A stretch of DNA of 64,000 bases from Fluviispira multicolorata (GTDB lineage Bacteria; Bdellovibrionota_B; Oligoflexia; Silvanigrellales; Silvanigrellaceae), in NCBI RefSeq assembly GCF_009208585.1, contig NZ_WFLN01000006.1:248001-312000 (forward strand), given 5' to 3'. Below the pieces are notes generated by a model that did not search any database, was not told the origin of the DNA, and worked only from the letters and a program-made list of their open reading frames with translations. The stretch's first letter is position 1. Each line of letters opens with the position of its first letter. This document shows positions 9,325-18,331 of the stretch, piece by piece. A program made the position numbers and the translations under genes.

Positions 9325-10434
9325 ATGTCTTCAGGAAAATTTGTAATCGGTGGCGTCTTTATTATTGCAGCAATTGCAGGTTCTATTCCGCTTTTTTTTC
9401 ATGACTACAAAAGATTTTCCAATAACACATCTTCTAGTACTATAAATATACCTAAAGGCTTAGATTTTTCACAAAGTTCTTCTTTAGACACAATAGGGAC
9501 TTATAATAATATTACATTAAAACGCTCCGATTTAACTTCACAGGAACGACAAACTCTATTTGAAGCTGAAAGCCAGACATTTAGCGCAATTGAAAGCATT
9601 CTTGCAAAAAGATATTTTGATAATTTAATTAAAGATTATATGAAAAAGAAAAATATTGCGAACGTTTCTAGTGCAGAACAGCTTTATTTAAGAGAAAAAT
9701 CTCAAATATCAAAAGAACTTTTAAAATCATTTATTGCACAAAATGCTGACAATCCTAAATTAAAGGGAAAATCTCAAGCAGAGCAAGAAGCTATTGTACT
9801 TCCTTATTTACAAAATCAAGCTGCAAGCTCTTATTTTAGAAGCCTCATTGCTGAGGCAGAAGCAAATGGAATTATTGAAGTAACGGGTGTTTCAAAACCA
9901 TCCACTCCAAAAATTAAAATTGATATTGGTGATGCGCCCAGTAAAGGTCCTGCCAATGCGCCTATAACAATAGTTGAGTTTGCTGATTTTGAGTGCCCAT
10001 TTTGCGCAAATGCTCAACCTGTTGTTGATGAAATTCTTAAAGAATATAAAGATAAAATTCGCTTTGTCTTTAAAAATTATCCTCTCGTTCAAATTCACCC
10101 TGAGGCCACGAATGCTGCAATTGCTGGAGAATGTGCAAATCAGCAAAAAAAATATTGGCAAATGCATGATGCGTTATTTGCAAACCATACGAGACTTGGC
10201 ACACAAACATATAATAAAATTGCACAAAATATCGGCCTAAATATCAGTGAGTTTAATAAATGCAGAAACGATCGCTCAATTAAAGAAAAAATTACTTCTG
10301 AAATAGAATATGGGCAGAGTCTAGGAATTAATGCAACCCCTGCATTTTATATCAATGGAGTTCAATTGATGGGTGCACAGCCAAAAGCAGAGTTTGAAAA
10401 AATTATTAAAAAAGAATTGGCTACAAAAAATTAA
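9325..10434 (+). CDS. DsbA-family thiol:disulfide oxidoreductase, membrane-anchored
   Basis: The 369-residue protein has an uncleaved-looking anchor near residues 6-23, a helical region of about 170 residues resembling a SurA/PPIase N-domain, and a C-terminal thioredoxin-fold domain. The active site C224-P-F-C227 lies in ADFECPFCANAQPVVDEI, and the cis-proline loop is NATPAFYINGVQLMGAQ. Such proteins form or shuffle disulfides in the periplasm. The ATG at 9325 has AAAGGAG just upstream and is preferred to the ATG at 9304. Ends at a strong terminator. No DsbB partner is seen in the window. Confidence 0.87.
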   Translation: MSSGKFVIGGVFIIAAIAGSIPLFFHDYKRFSNNTSSSTINIPKGLDFSQSSSLDTIGTYNNITLKRSDLTSQERQTLFEAESQTFSAIESILAKRYFDNLIKDYMKKKNIANVSSAEQLYLREKSQISKELLKSFIAQNADNPKLKGKSQAEQEAIVLPYLQNQAASSYFRSLIAEAEANGIIEVTGVSKPSTPKIKIDIGDAPSKGPANAPITIVEFADFECPFCANAQPVVDEILKEYKDKIRFVFKNYPLVQIHPEATNAAIAGECANQQKKYWQMHDALFANHTRLGTQTYNKIAQNIGLNISEFNKCRNDRSIKEKITSEIEYGQSLGINATPAFYINGVQLMGAQPKAEFEKIIKKELATKN

Positions 10435-10475
10435 AAATTAAAATTGATGATAACTCTTTAATAGCATAAAATAGG

Positions 10476-10502
10476 CCATAGTTTTAAGAACTATGGTTTT
10501 TC
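10476..10502 (+). terminator. Intrinsic terminator after the DsbA-family gene
   Basis: CCATAGTT (10476-10483), loop TTAAG, AACTATGG (10489-10496), then TTTTTC. A perfect 8-bp stem followed by a T run. It ends 16 bases before the ATG of the next gene, so that gene's signals overlap it. Confidence 0.8.
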
Positions 10503-10518
10503 ATATATGGAGAATTTT

Positions 10519-11298
10519 ATGTCAGAAAATATTGTTCATTTTGAGATAAAAAATAAAAAAGCATATTTACAAATAAACCGTCCAAATGCATTAAATGCGC
10601 TAAATAAAAATGTCTTAACTGAAATTAGAGATTGCTGTGAAATATTAAAAGACAATAAGCAAATACAAGTTCTAATTGTCAGTGGAAGTGGTGATAAATC
10701 TTTTGTAGCAGGTGCAGACATAAAAGAGCTACAAGAATTGCATAATCAAAATAAAGAAGGTGAAAATTTTTCACAATGGGGAGCAGAAATATTTAGCAAA
10801 CTTGAGCAACTTCCCCAAATAACAATTGCAAGAGTTCAAGGATTTGCACTTGGAGGTGGACTTGAACTTGCACTTGCCTGCGACTTTATAATTGCATCTG
10901 AAAAAGCTCGTTTTTCACTGCCAGAAGTAACGCTAGGCCTCATTCCTGGTTTTTCTGGAACTCAACGACTTGCAAAACGTATTGGCTCAGCAAAAGCTAT
11001 TGAATGGATTGTAACTGCAGAAAGATACTCAGCAACCGAAGCTCTTGCTTGCGGACTTGTAAACCATGTTGTAAAAAGTGAAGATCTTATTGCTTTTACC
11101 GAACAAATTGCAGAGAAAATAATAAAAAATGCTCCGCTCGCTGTAAAAACAGCCAAAAAAGTCATTCAAGCCAGCGAAGATTCCACCTTTAAAGAAGGAT
11201 GTGATATTGAATCTAAACATTTTGGGTTGCTTTTAAATCAATCCGAATCAGCAGAGGGAATAAGTGCTTTTATTGAGAAAAGGCCTGCTCAATTTTAA
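10519..11298 (+). CDS. Enoyl-CoA hydratase/isomerase (crotonase family)
   Basis: Hydrates trans-2-enoyl-CoA to 3-hydroxyacyl-CoA in fatty-acid oxidation. The 259-residue protein has the crotonase fold markers: INRPNALNALN at the N-terminus, the oxyanion-hole segment VAGADIKEL, GFALGGGLELALACDF with the first catalytic Glu, and FSLPEVTLGLIPGFSGTQRL with the second. Both acids being present favours true hydratase activity over an isomerase. The ATG at 10519 has GGAG upstream; the ATG at 10507 would overlap the terminator arm. Two acyl-CoA dehydrogenases elsewhere in the window (25012, 26369) would act one step before it. Confidence 0.9.
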   Translation: MSENIVHFEIKNKKAYLQINRPNALNALNKNVLTEIRDCCEILKDNKQIQVLIVSGSGDKSFVAGADIKELQELHNQNKEGENFSQWGAEIFSKLEQLPQITIARVQGFALGGGLELALACDFIIASEKARFSLPEVTLGLIPGFSGTQRLAKRIGSAKAIEWIVTAERYSATEALACGLVNHVVKSEDLIAFTEQIAEKIIKNAPLAVKTAKKVIQASEDSTFKEGCDIESKHFGLLLNQSESAEGISAFIEKRPAQF

Positions 11299-11307
11299 AA
11301 TTATTTT

Positions 11308-11658
11308 ATGAGATCATTTATGGAAAAAATTCCAACTAAAGAAACTCTTGCAAAATTGATCACAGTAACAGTTTTAAATAAAGCTGGGAATAAAATTGAT
11401 GAATTTCAAATGCGAGGAGGAACAAATCTATGGGTATTCATACGAAAAAGAGGTCTTCCCATTGGTTCTGCTTGCTCAGGAGTTGGTGTGTGTGGAGCTT
11501 GTCATTTAAAAGTAACAGAGATTACTCCTCAATCAATCTCAATACAAAATGAATTTGAAAAAGAGACTTTAATAAAAAATCAAAAACCCACTGATGAACG
11601 TTTAGCCTGTCTTTGTCGAATCAGTGGAGATATCATAATTCAAGCTGATTATTGGTAA
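11308..11658 (+). CDS. 2Fe-2S ferredoxin
   Basis: Small electron carrier of plant/adrenodoxin type. Cys56, Cys62 and Cys65 form C-x5-C-x2-C in SACSGVGVCGACHLK, and the fourth ligand is Cys101 in RLACLCRI (Cys103 is an extra). Length is 116 residues with a charged N-terminal extension. The start is unclear: the ATG at 11308 has no Shine-Dalgarno sequence and the in-frame ATG at 11320 has only a weak GAG upstream. It follows the enoyl-CoA hydratase by 9 bases and probably shares its transcript. Partner reductase not seen. Confidence 0.88.
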   Translation: MRSFMEKIPTKETLAKLITVTVLNKAGNKIDEFQMRGGTNLWVFIRKRGLPIGSACSGVGVCGACHLKVTEITPQSISIQNEFEKETLIKNQKPTDERLACLCRISGDIIIQADYW

Positions 11659-11715
11659 ATTTAATCTTATAATTTTTTAAAAAAGAAGTTTATTTACAAT
11701 AATTAAAAAATAAAA

Positions 11716-11744
11716 TTGTCTATTATAAATTTTCATGCTATAAT
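11716..11744 (+). promoter_or_regulatory. Sigma-70-type promoter for the O-methyltransferase gene
   Basis: TTGTCT (11716-11721), a 17-base spacer and TATAAT (11739-11744), with TG one base before the -10 (extended -10). It lies 74 bases before the ATG at 11819. Spacing and -10 are ideal; the -35 matches only in TTG. Confidence 0.6.
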
Positions 11745-11818
11745 TACACTTTCCAGATGTATTTATTTTATACTATTGTTACGAAATTTTTAATCAAATA
11801 TTTTATAATGAGGATTTT

Positions 11819-12487
11819 ATGCAAAAAGAGTTTTCACAAAATGATAAAAATATTGCAGCATATGCTTTAAATACTTTTAAACCTGAAGATAATATTCTAA
11901 AAGAAGTGAGAGACAGGGCAAAAAAACTTGAAATACCTGCAATTCATGTCAATGATATGGATGGAAAACATTTAGAAGTTCTTATTGCAATGGCAAATGC
12001 AGAAAAAATTATCGAAGTAGGCACACTCGCTGGCTACTCTGCCATTTGCATAGCACGTGGTATGCAAAATAAAGGAATTTTACATACTATTGAAATTGAA
12101 CAGAAACATTATGATGCAGCAAAAACTTCATTTAAAAATGCAAATATTTCACATTTAATTAAACAGCATTTAGGATCAGCATTAAATATCTTGAAAAGTC
12201 TTGAACAAGAAGGTTCTTTTGATGCTATTTTCATTGACGCTGATAAAGTTTCCTACCCAGATTATCTCACTTGGGCCGAGAAAAACATACGAATTGGAGG
12301 AATCATTATTGCTGATAATACCTTTGCATGGGGACATATAAATGATAGCCATTTTGAAACTCTTGAATTAGAAAAACAAGTGAAAGGTATTCGTGAATTT
12401 AATCAACGTATAGCAAATAACTCAAATTTTAAAGCAACAATATTACCAACAGGCGAGGGATTAACAGTTGCAGTGAGAATCTCTTAA
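11819..12487 (+). CDS. O-methyltransferase, SAM-dependent (family 3)
   Basis: The 222-residue protein has the class I methyltransferase fold of the caffeoyl-CoA/catechol O-methyltransferase group: IIEVGTLAGYSAICIARG (SAM motif I), IEIEQKH, then FDAIFIDADKVSYPDYL with the metal-binding Asp residues, and IADNTFAWG. The acceptor cannot be told; the family methylates catechols and similar hydroxyls. The start ATG has GAGGA six bases upstream. Single gene with its own promoter, followed by a gene-free gap. Confidence 0.88.
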   Translation: MQKEFSQNDKNIAAYALNTFKPEDNILKEVRDRAKKLEIPAIHVNDMDGKHLEVLIAMANAEKIIEVGTLAGYSAICIARGMQNKGILHTIEIEQKHYDAAKTSFKNANISHLIKQHLGSALNILKSLEQEGSFDAIFIDADKVSYPDYLTWAEKNIRIGGIIIADNTFAWGHINDSHFETLELEKQVKGIREFNQRIANNSNFKATILPTGEGLTVAVRIS

Positions 12488-12892
12488 GTTACAAAATTTA
12501 AATAATTTTTTTTAGGATAAAAATTGTTTGAGCGAAAGAAAATTTAGAACTTTTATTTTCATTATCATTTTTGCTTTTGCAGCAAGCTAAAATCCACATA
12601 TATCACTTAAATATAAAAATTTTCTATCAATATTTAAAAATATATCAATAAAAACCATAATTAATAAATATGTTTTTTACAGAATTAATAAATTTAAAGA
12701 AGTAATATATTATTTAGCATAATCAATTGATTATATTTTAATCAAATATTCCTGCGTTGCTATGGTCATTTCTCTCTCTGTGATTTAAGAGAATATCTCC
12801 ATATGTTTCTAAAACACCTGTGATTGGAGTGTTTTAATAACTATTAAATAATTAATGATATTTTTAAAAAGTATTCCTCTGTAGGAGTTTCA
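12488..12892. other. Gene-free gap before the UhpC-like gene
   Basis: About 400 bases without a gene. The only structure seen is the inverted repeat at 12811-12835 listed separately. The promoter of the permease must lie here, but no convincing -35/-10 pair was picked out. Confidence 0.5.
12811..12835 (+). promoter_or_regulatory. Inverted repeat upstream of the UhpC-like gene
   Basis: AAAACAC (12811-12817) pairs with GTGTTTT (12829-12835), and CC/GG can partly extend the stem inward. It ends 57 bases before the permease ATG. It could be an operator or a leader hairpin; there is no T tract beyond the stem, so a terminator is less likely. Confidence 0.35.
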
Positions 12893-14272
12893 ATGGCTAA
12901 ATTTTCTGCTTTTTTTTCCTATTTTAAGCAACCTAAAGCTTTACCCGAAATTCAAGATGCACCCACAATTGAAAGCGATTATAAACATTGGAGAATAAGA
13001 ATATTTTATTCGATGTATATTGGCTATGCTGTCTATTATGTCACACGAAAATCTTTTACTTTCGCAATTCCAAGTTTATCCGCAGATTTAAATATGGACA
13101 AAGCGAGTCTTGGCTGGCTCGGAAGTATGCTCGCTATTAGCTATGGACTTAGTAAGCTAATCAGTGGAATGCTTTCAGATAACGCAAATGCACGCTATTT
13201 TATGGCAGTAGGACTTATCTTAACAGGTGTTTTTAATATTATTTTTGGGACTGCATCAACCTTTTGGGTTTTTGCATTATGCTGGATGCTCAATGGCTGG
13301 TTTCAAGGTTTTGGCTGGCCCCCTTGCGCTAAATTTCTCACTTATTGGTATTCTCAATCAGAAAGAGGCCGTTGGTGGGGAGCATGGAATACTTCGCATA
13401 ACTTAGGGGGAGCAATTATACCTATTTTGATTGCATTTTGTGCGGATACTTGGGGATGGCGCTCATCGATGTATGTCGCTGGTGGTATTGCCATCATAAC
13501 AGGCTTATGGCTTATAAATCGCCTAAGAGACACTCCAGCAACCTTGGGATTACCCTCCATTGAGAAATATAAAAATGAAATTATTGTAAACGATAAAAAT
13601 AATGAAAGCTCTGAAGAATCCTTAACCGTAAAAGAAATATTTATGAAATATATTTTAAAAAATAAATATATTTGGATTTTAGCTGGTGCTTATTTCTTTA
13701 TTTATATTATAAGAATTGCGATAAATGACTGGACTATGCCATATTTAATGGAGAAAAAAGGTTATACGCGCACAATGGATGCAGGTAAGGTTATTTTTGC
13801 TTTTGAAATTGGTGGTGTCTTTGGCAGTCTTGTTGCAGGTTGGTTATCAGATAAATTATTTAAAGGCGGCAGAGGACCTGTAAATCTATTGTTTACAATT
13901 TGCATAACCATTTTAATTGCTATTTTTTGGCAAATGTCAGTAACGAATTTATATTTAGATATTCTCATTGTGGGTGCAATTGGCTTCTTTGTTTTTGGTC
14001 CACAAATGTTAATTGGTATTGCGGCAGTTGAACTTTCTCATAAAAAAGCAGCAGCAACTTCAACTGGATTTATCGGTTGGATTGGATATTTAGGTGCAGT
14101 CGTGGCGGGTGGCCCCATTGGCATGCTTCTTGATAAATTTGGCTGGAATAGCTTCTTCATAACAACAGTTATATGTGGTATAATTGCTTGTGTATTTTTA
14201 GCCTTTCTTTATAATGCACGTGTTTATAAACCAAATAAAAGCTCAGCAATTGTTTCAGAAAAAGCGGCTTAA
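12893..14272 (+). CDS. uhpC: UhpC-like organophosphate permease (MFS, OPA family)
   Basis: The 459-residue protein with about 12 membrane segments belongs to the organophosphate:phosphate antiporters (GlpT, UhpT, UhpC). Diagnostic stretches are YVTRKSFTFAIPSL, LNGWFQGFGWPPCAK, GRWWGAWNTSHNLGGA, RIAINDWTMPYLMEKKGYTR and FFVFGPQMLIGIAA. These resemble E. coli UhpC and the chlamydial glucose-6-phosphate carrier. There is no UhpA/UhpB sensor pair beside it, so a role as a carrier rather than a sensor is inferred. GTAGGAG precedes the ATG. It ends one base from the convergent Bcr/CflA gene. Substrate choice (hexose phosphate or glycerol-3-phosphate) is not decided by sequence. Confidence 0.85.
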   Translation: MAKFSAFFSYFKQPKALPEIQDAPTIESDYKHWRIRIFYSMYIGYAVYYVTRKSFTFAIPSLSADLNMDKASLGWLGSMLAISYGLSKLISGMLSDNANARYFMAVGLILTGVFNIIFGTASTFWVFALCWMLNGWFQGFGWPPCAKFLTYWYSQSERGRWWGAWNTSHNLGGAIIPILIAFCADTWGWRSSMYVAGGIAIITGLWLINRLRDTPATLGLPSIEKYKNEIIVNDKNNESSEESLTVKEIFMKYILKNKYIWILAGAYFFIYIIRIAINDWTMPYLMEKKGYTRTMDAGKVIFAFEIGGVFGSLVAGWLSDKLFKGGRGPVNLLFTICITILIAIFWQMSVTNLYLDILIVGAIGFFVFGPQMLIGIAAVELSHKKAAATSTGFIGWIGYLGAVVAGGPIGMLLDKFGWNSFFITTVICGIIACVFLAFLYNARVYKPNKSSAIVSEKAA

Positions 14273-14273
14273 A

Positions 14274-15464
14274 TTAGTCTGCTTTTTTTCTTATAATGAG
14301 AGCATAATAACTTAAAATTAATAACAAACACGAAACAAACATAACCGAAGCCATGGGCAATTGGTTTTCAGATTTAAATGAACCAGAAATATAACCAGCA
14401 AATACACCAAACATAATTTCAATAAAGAAAAACAAACCCGATGCAATTCCTAACATTTTTGGAAATATGTCCATCATTCCAACTTGAGTTAATGGAAATA
14501 TGATCCCGATTCCAAACATTAAAACAATGATAGGGAAAAGTATAACACCAACAGATATAAAGTTAAAAATAGCAAAAATAAATAAAATTAAAGAACTTAA
14601 TAGACAAATTATTGCGGCAAAAAATAAAATATAATTCATATGAAATTTTACAGATAGCTTTCTTGCCATAATTGTTCCACAAATATACCCAAAAGAAACT
14701 AAAGCAAAAATAACGCCATAAATTACTGAAGAAACTCCAATTATATCTTGAAAAATAAAAGAAGATGAAGAAATAAATGAAAAGTAAGCACACCATGCAA
14801 AAGAAATCGTCAAAGTATATCCCAAATAAGTTCTATTAGACAAAATCTCTTTATAATTTTTTAGGAGTGTAAAAAAATGAGTTGCTTTAGGATTTAAGTT
14901 TTTATTAGTTTCTTCAACCTTATAATAGACCATTACAAGAATAATTGCAGACAAAATTATTAATAATAGAAAAGAAGATCTCCAACCAAAATATGTTTGT
15001 AGCACCCCACCAATAATAGGAGCTATTGCAGGTGAAATTGCCATTCCTGTTGCCATATATGTTAAAACTTTTACTTGATCTTTTTTTTCAAATGAATCTC
15101 TTACAATTGTTCTACCTAAAACAATACCACAACAACCTCCTAATGCTTGAAAAAAGCGAGCAATAATTAGAAACCAAACATTAGGAGCAAACATACAGGC
15201 AATAGAGGATATTAAAAATAAAGAGAGTCCAATTAATAAAATGGGTCTTCGCCCAAACCTGTCAGATAATGACCCGCAAGTTAACATAGAAATAGCAAAT
15301 CCTATCATATAAAAACTCAATGTTAATTGTATGAGAGGTTGCGTAGTATTTAAATCTTCAATCATATGGGGAAGAGAAGGAATATAAGAGTCAGTCGAAA
15401 ACGAAGGAAGAGAAATAACGAGAATTAAAATAAAAATTTTAAGAATATCGGAACACTTTTTCAA
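14274..15464 (-). CDS. Bcr/CflA-type multidrug efflux MFS transporter
   Basis: Inner-membrane proton-driven exporter of about 12 segments, 396 residues. It shows the 14-3-3-like order of this group: [13 protein letters not shown] in helix 1, [16 protein letters not shown] (MFS motif A), [21 protein letters not shown] and [10 protein letters not shown] (motif C region). The frame is open to 15512, but the TTG at 15464 has GAGGAG eight bases upstream and gives the usual short N-terminus. It then overlaps the end of ctaA by 26 bases, so the two are probably co-translated. Substrate unknown. Confidence 0.85.
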   Translation of the reverse strand: MKKCSDILKIFILILVISLPSFSTDSYIPSLPHMIEDLNTTQPLIQLTLSFYMIGFAISMLTCGSLSDRFGRRPILLIGLSLFLISSIACMFAPNVWFLIIARFFQALGGCCGIVLGRTIVRDSFEKKDQVKVLTYMATGMAISPAIAPIIGGVLQTYFGWRSSFLLLIILSAIILVMVYYKVEETNKNLNPKATHFFTLLKNYKEILSNRTYLGYTLTISFAWCAYFSFISSSSFIFQDIIGVSSVIYGVIFALVSFGYICGTIMARKLSVKFHMNYILFFAAIICLLSSLILFIFAIFNFISVGVILFPIIVLMFGIGIIFPLTQVGMMDIFPKMLGIASGLFFFIEIMFGVFAGYISGSFKSENQLPMASVMFVSCLLLILSYYALIIRKKAD

Positions 15465-16380
15465 GAAATTTCTCCTCAGATAGCACTTCATTACAAAATA
15501 AAATACAAGCAATCCACACTAGATCCGCAGTTAACAAATGAATTATTTGCATCCAAACAGGAGCTAATAAAGCAATATTTGCAAAACCACACAAAATTTG
15601 AATTACAACAATAAAAGTTACAAAGTAAGCTAATTTTTTTATTCTTTTTGGAGAATTTTTTGGCGTAAAATTCCATGTCATTACAACTATGTAAATTGAC
15701 ACAAGAATAGCAAAAATAGGGTGATAAACCCTAAGAGATTTTAAGAAATGCTCTGCACTTTTTAAATCTGAAACTAACCCTTCACCTACATAATTAGGTT
15801 TAAAAAGAGTATCACCAAGTGCTGTAATTGCACCACTAATTCCTACTAGAAATAATCCCAGAACTGCAATTGAAATATAAATTAATTTTTTGTCTTGACC
15901 TCTAAACTTTGCAACACCAAAACCAGAAGAATAATAAGCTGTTAAAGCAATTGCAGCTAACAATATAAAAGTACTTACTAAATGCAAGGACATTACAAAA
16001 GCCCGTAATACCGAAGAGTTATTTGTAACCAAGCCAAATAAAACAAGCCCTGCCCCAAGAAGAGCTTCAAAAACCATAAAGCCAAAAGTTAAAGATGCTG
16101 TTTTTCTTATTGGATTTCCTTTTTGAGTCACTCTAAAAGCCCAAATTAACAGGAGAATAGAGCCTAATCCTACAATTCCACTCGAAACCCTATGAGTAAA
16201 TTCAATTATTGTGTGTAAAACAGAAAAATCGGGAACAACTTCACCATTACAAAGTGGCCAGTGTTCTCCGCAACCTGCTCCTGACCCAGTTGCCCGCACA
16301 TAAGCCCCACCTAAAACAACATAAAAATTAAACACAAGAAAAAACCAACTGTAAAATGCAAAATATTTTATATTTTTCAT
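15439..16380 (-). CDS. ctaA: Heme A synthase (COX15/CtaA)
   Basis: Membrane enzyme that oxidises the C8 methyl of heme O to give heme A for aa3-type cytochrome oxidase. The 313-residue protein has eight membrane segments with the expected heme ligands: [20 protein letters not shown] in the first loop, [17 protein letters not shown] and a C-terminal [10 protein letters not shown] histidine. The cysteine pair in [11 protein letters not shown] is typical of the family. The ATG at 16380 with GGA upstream is preferred to the TTG-type start at 16428. No oxidase or CtaB gene is in the window; ctaA here heads a pair with an exporter gene. Confidence 0.9.
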   Translation of the reverse strand: MKNIKYFAFYSWFFLVFNFYVVLGGAYVRATGSGAGCGEHWPLCNGEVVPDFSVLHTIIEFTHRVSSGIVGLGSILLLIWAFRVTQKGNPIRKTASLTFGFMVFEALLGAGLVLFGLVTNNSSVLRAFVMSLHLVSTFILLAAIALTAYYSSGFGVAKFRGQDKKLIYISIAVLGLFLVGISGAITALGDTLFKPNYVGEGLVSDLKSAEHFLKSLRVYHPIFAILVSIYIVVMTWNFTPKNSPKRIKKLAYFVTFIVVIQILCGFANIALLAPVWMQIIHLLTADLVWIACILFCNEVLSEEKFLEKVFRYS

Positions 16381-16468
16381 AATATTTCCGACTTGGTGAG
16401 AGAACAAAAACTGCTCAAAGATGGACAATAGCGAAGTGTATGATGAGAATCAACTTGGTTGCTAATAT

Positions 16469-16972
16469 TTAACTTGATTTTAAAAGTTTATCAATCATCC
16501 CATCAACATCTTCTTGATCGAGTTTTTTATTTCGAGGATCTGGCAAGCTAGAAATCATAGTTATATAGTTTCGATAAATCTCATCTTCTTCTGAAGAAAA
16601 TTGCTTTCTTCTCAAATCTCTATGTAAAAATGAATGGAGAATTTCAGCTCCTTTTCTAACTACATACAATGGATTTGGATAAAGAGCTTCATTTTTTACT
16701 AAAAACTCTTTATTAAAGGCACAATTCATCCAATTTGAAATTTCGACTATTGCATTTCTGTATTGATTATCTGATTCAAACTGAGCTGAGCTCATTATAC
16801 TATTAATTAAGTTTGAAATTACTGCAAAAGATTTATCATCAGGAATAGGGTTAATTTTTTCTGGTTCATAGCGACCAAACATGCTTAATATTAAGCGAAT
16901 TCTTTGCTTTGCTTCATTGTAAAGATCTTTAATGGATTCTTTTCCAGCAACATTTTCAGAATTCAACCGCAT
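16469..16972 (-). CDS. Unknown protein downstream of bactofilin
   Basis: A 167-residue, probably soluble and helical protein of unknown family, with no signal peptide, no Cys motif and no membrane segment. AAAGGAG lies so close to the ATG at 16972 that the TTG two codons on (16966) has the better spacing and may be the true start. It follows the bactofilin gene by 50 bases on the same strand, so a partner role in a cytoskeletal scaffold is possible but unsupported. The codon use looks normal for the region. Confidence 0.7.
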   Translation of the reverse strand: MRLNSENVAGKESIKDLYNEAKQRIRLILSMFGRYEPEKINPIPDDKSFAVISNLINSIMSSAQFESDNQYRNAIVEISNWMNCAFNKEFLVKNEALYPNPLYVVRKGAEILHSFLHRDLRRKQFSSEEDEIYRNYITMISSLPDPRNKKLDQEDVDGMIDKLLKSS

Positions 16973-17022
16973 TCTCCTTTTGCAGAGAAAGGAACCAGAA
17001 AAATAAACATTATCTTAAGTAA

Positions 17023-17460
17023 TTAAGAAACAACACTCAGGACAATTTCATCAACAGAATGCCTTGGCGCCTCTAGACATGAAAGTTTTCCACGCAATTT
17101 TGCACCTTCTTCAACGATCAACTTGTAAGAAGATATTTCACCTTCGACACGCGCCGAAGCAGTGAGACGAAGAGTATCAGCTGCATAGAGATTGCCTTCA
17201 AAAATTCCGCTGATTTCTACAATCACACCATGTATTTCACCTTTTATAAGGGCAGATTCTTCCAAAATTAAAATATCTTCAGAAATAATCGTTCCTTCTA
17301 CATGCCCAGCTAATCTTGCCTCTCCCTTTAATATGACTTTTCCTTGAAAAAAAGTTTGATTGCCTAAGAGAGAAAACGGCACTCCTTTATATTTTTTTGA
17401 AACATTCTCAATACTTTGAACTGACGACAAGACTTTAGCATCTTTTACTTTTGAAAACAC
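17023..17460 (-). CDS. Bactofilin (polymer-forming cytoskeletal protein)
   Basis: The 145-residue protein is a DUF583/bactofilin: a short N-terminal tail, then repeating beta-helix turns such as GEARLAGHVEGTIISED, ALIKGEIHGVIVEISG, IFEGNLYAADTLRLTA and ARVEGEISSYKLIVEEGA. Bactofilins polymerise without nucleotide, often at the membrane, and guide wall synthesis or polarity. The start is GTG at 17460 with AGGAG eight bases upstream. The gene diverges from an unknown gene at 17582 that is followed by a transpeptidase, which may be relevant to wall shaping (inference). Confidence 0.92.
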   Translation of the reverse strand: MFSKVKDAKVLSSVQSIENVSKKYKGVPFSLLGNQTFFQGKVILKGEARLAGHVEGTIISEDILILEESALIKGEIHGVIVEISGIFEGNLYAADTLRLTASARVEGEISSYKLIVEEGAKLRGKLSCLEAPRHSVDEIVLSVVS

Positions 17461-17581
17461 CTTTTAACTCCTAAAATGATAGTATTAAGGAATATAGATT
17501 CAACAACAAAAAGAATCGGCATTTTAAAAATATAAATTTGTTGAAAAAACTGCGAGCTTAAAAATGTTATAGGACAACATA

Positions 17582-18268
17582 ATGACTCATGAAGCACGAA
17601 TTGCAGCAAACAGATTATTTGACTATTTACCCTATTCAAAAATTTTACCAAATCTCTGGAAAGAAAATCTGTTACTTAATAATTTTGTCTTAAGTAGAAA
17701 AGCGGTCTGTCATTGTGAGGATTATTTAACTACAAATATCCCAGTTATATATCCGATTTTCCCAAGTACAGGGGAATCAGCCAAAGGCCTGTTCTCGTCA
17801 TTATCCTTTGCCTATATCTCTTGGATAGTTAATTCAAGAACCCTTCCACACATCGAAGTTATTGAAGTACCAATATTTATGAATGAAATTCTATTTGAGA
17901 ATCAAGAAAGAGAGAAGTTAGAAAGGTCACTGTCTCCTCAAGGAATTACGGTTATAGGTAGCTATACTAAAGTAACTAATGAAAATTATATTTTTGAGCT
18001 TTTACAAATCAGAAAAAGGGTTCTAACAAAAATCTTTGAGTTTTCGCACAATACCTCGTATATTTATCTTTCTATTTTTTCAAATCTGCCGAAATCTCTT
18101 GTTGAGGAGAAAGATTCAAGATATTTATCGGCAATTGACGAACTTGAAAACAAAACTTCATGGGCGTTTCAATCACAAAGATTAATGCCGATAACGTACC
18201 AAAAGGAAGTTTTACTTTTCTCTTTAAAGTGCTGGATTCTTACTAAAAAAGATTTAAAGCTTGAATGA
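17582..18268 (+). CDS. Unknown protein upstream of a transpeptidase
   Basis: A 228-residue protein of no recognised family. It has no clear signal peptide or membrane span; two Cys (CHC near residue 43) stand alone and do not form a known metal site. AGGA lies seven bases before the ATG. It is transcribed away from the bactofilin gene across a 121-base gap and lies 63 bases before the penicillin-binding protein, so it may share that transcript. Function cannot be stated. Confidence 0.7.
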   Translation: MTHEARIAANRLFDYLPYSKILPNLWKENLLLNNFVLSRKAVCHCEDYLTTNIPVIYPIFPSTGESAKGLFSSLSFAYISWIVNSRTLPHIEVIEVPIFMNEILFENQEREKLERSLSPQGITVIGSYTKVTNENYIFELLQIRKRVLTKIFEFSHNTSYIYLSIFSNLPKSLVEEKDSRYLSAIDELENKTSWAFQSQRLMPITYQKEVLLFSLKCWILTKKDLKLE

Positions 18269-18331
18269 TTAGAATCCAAAACATATCGAAAATATGATAA
18301 GATATCGAAAACGGAGTTCGGGGAAATAAAA

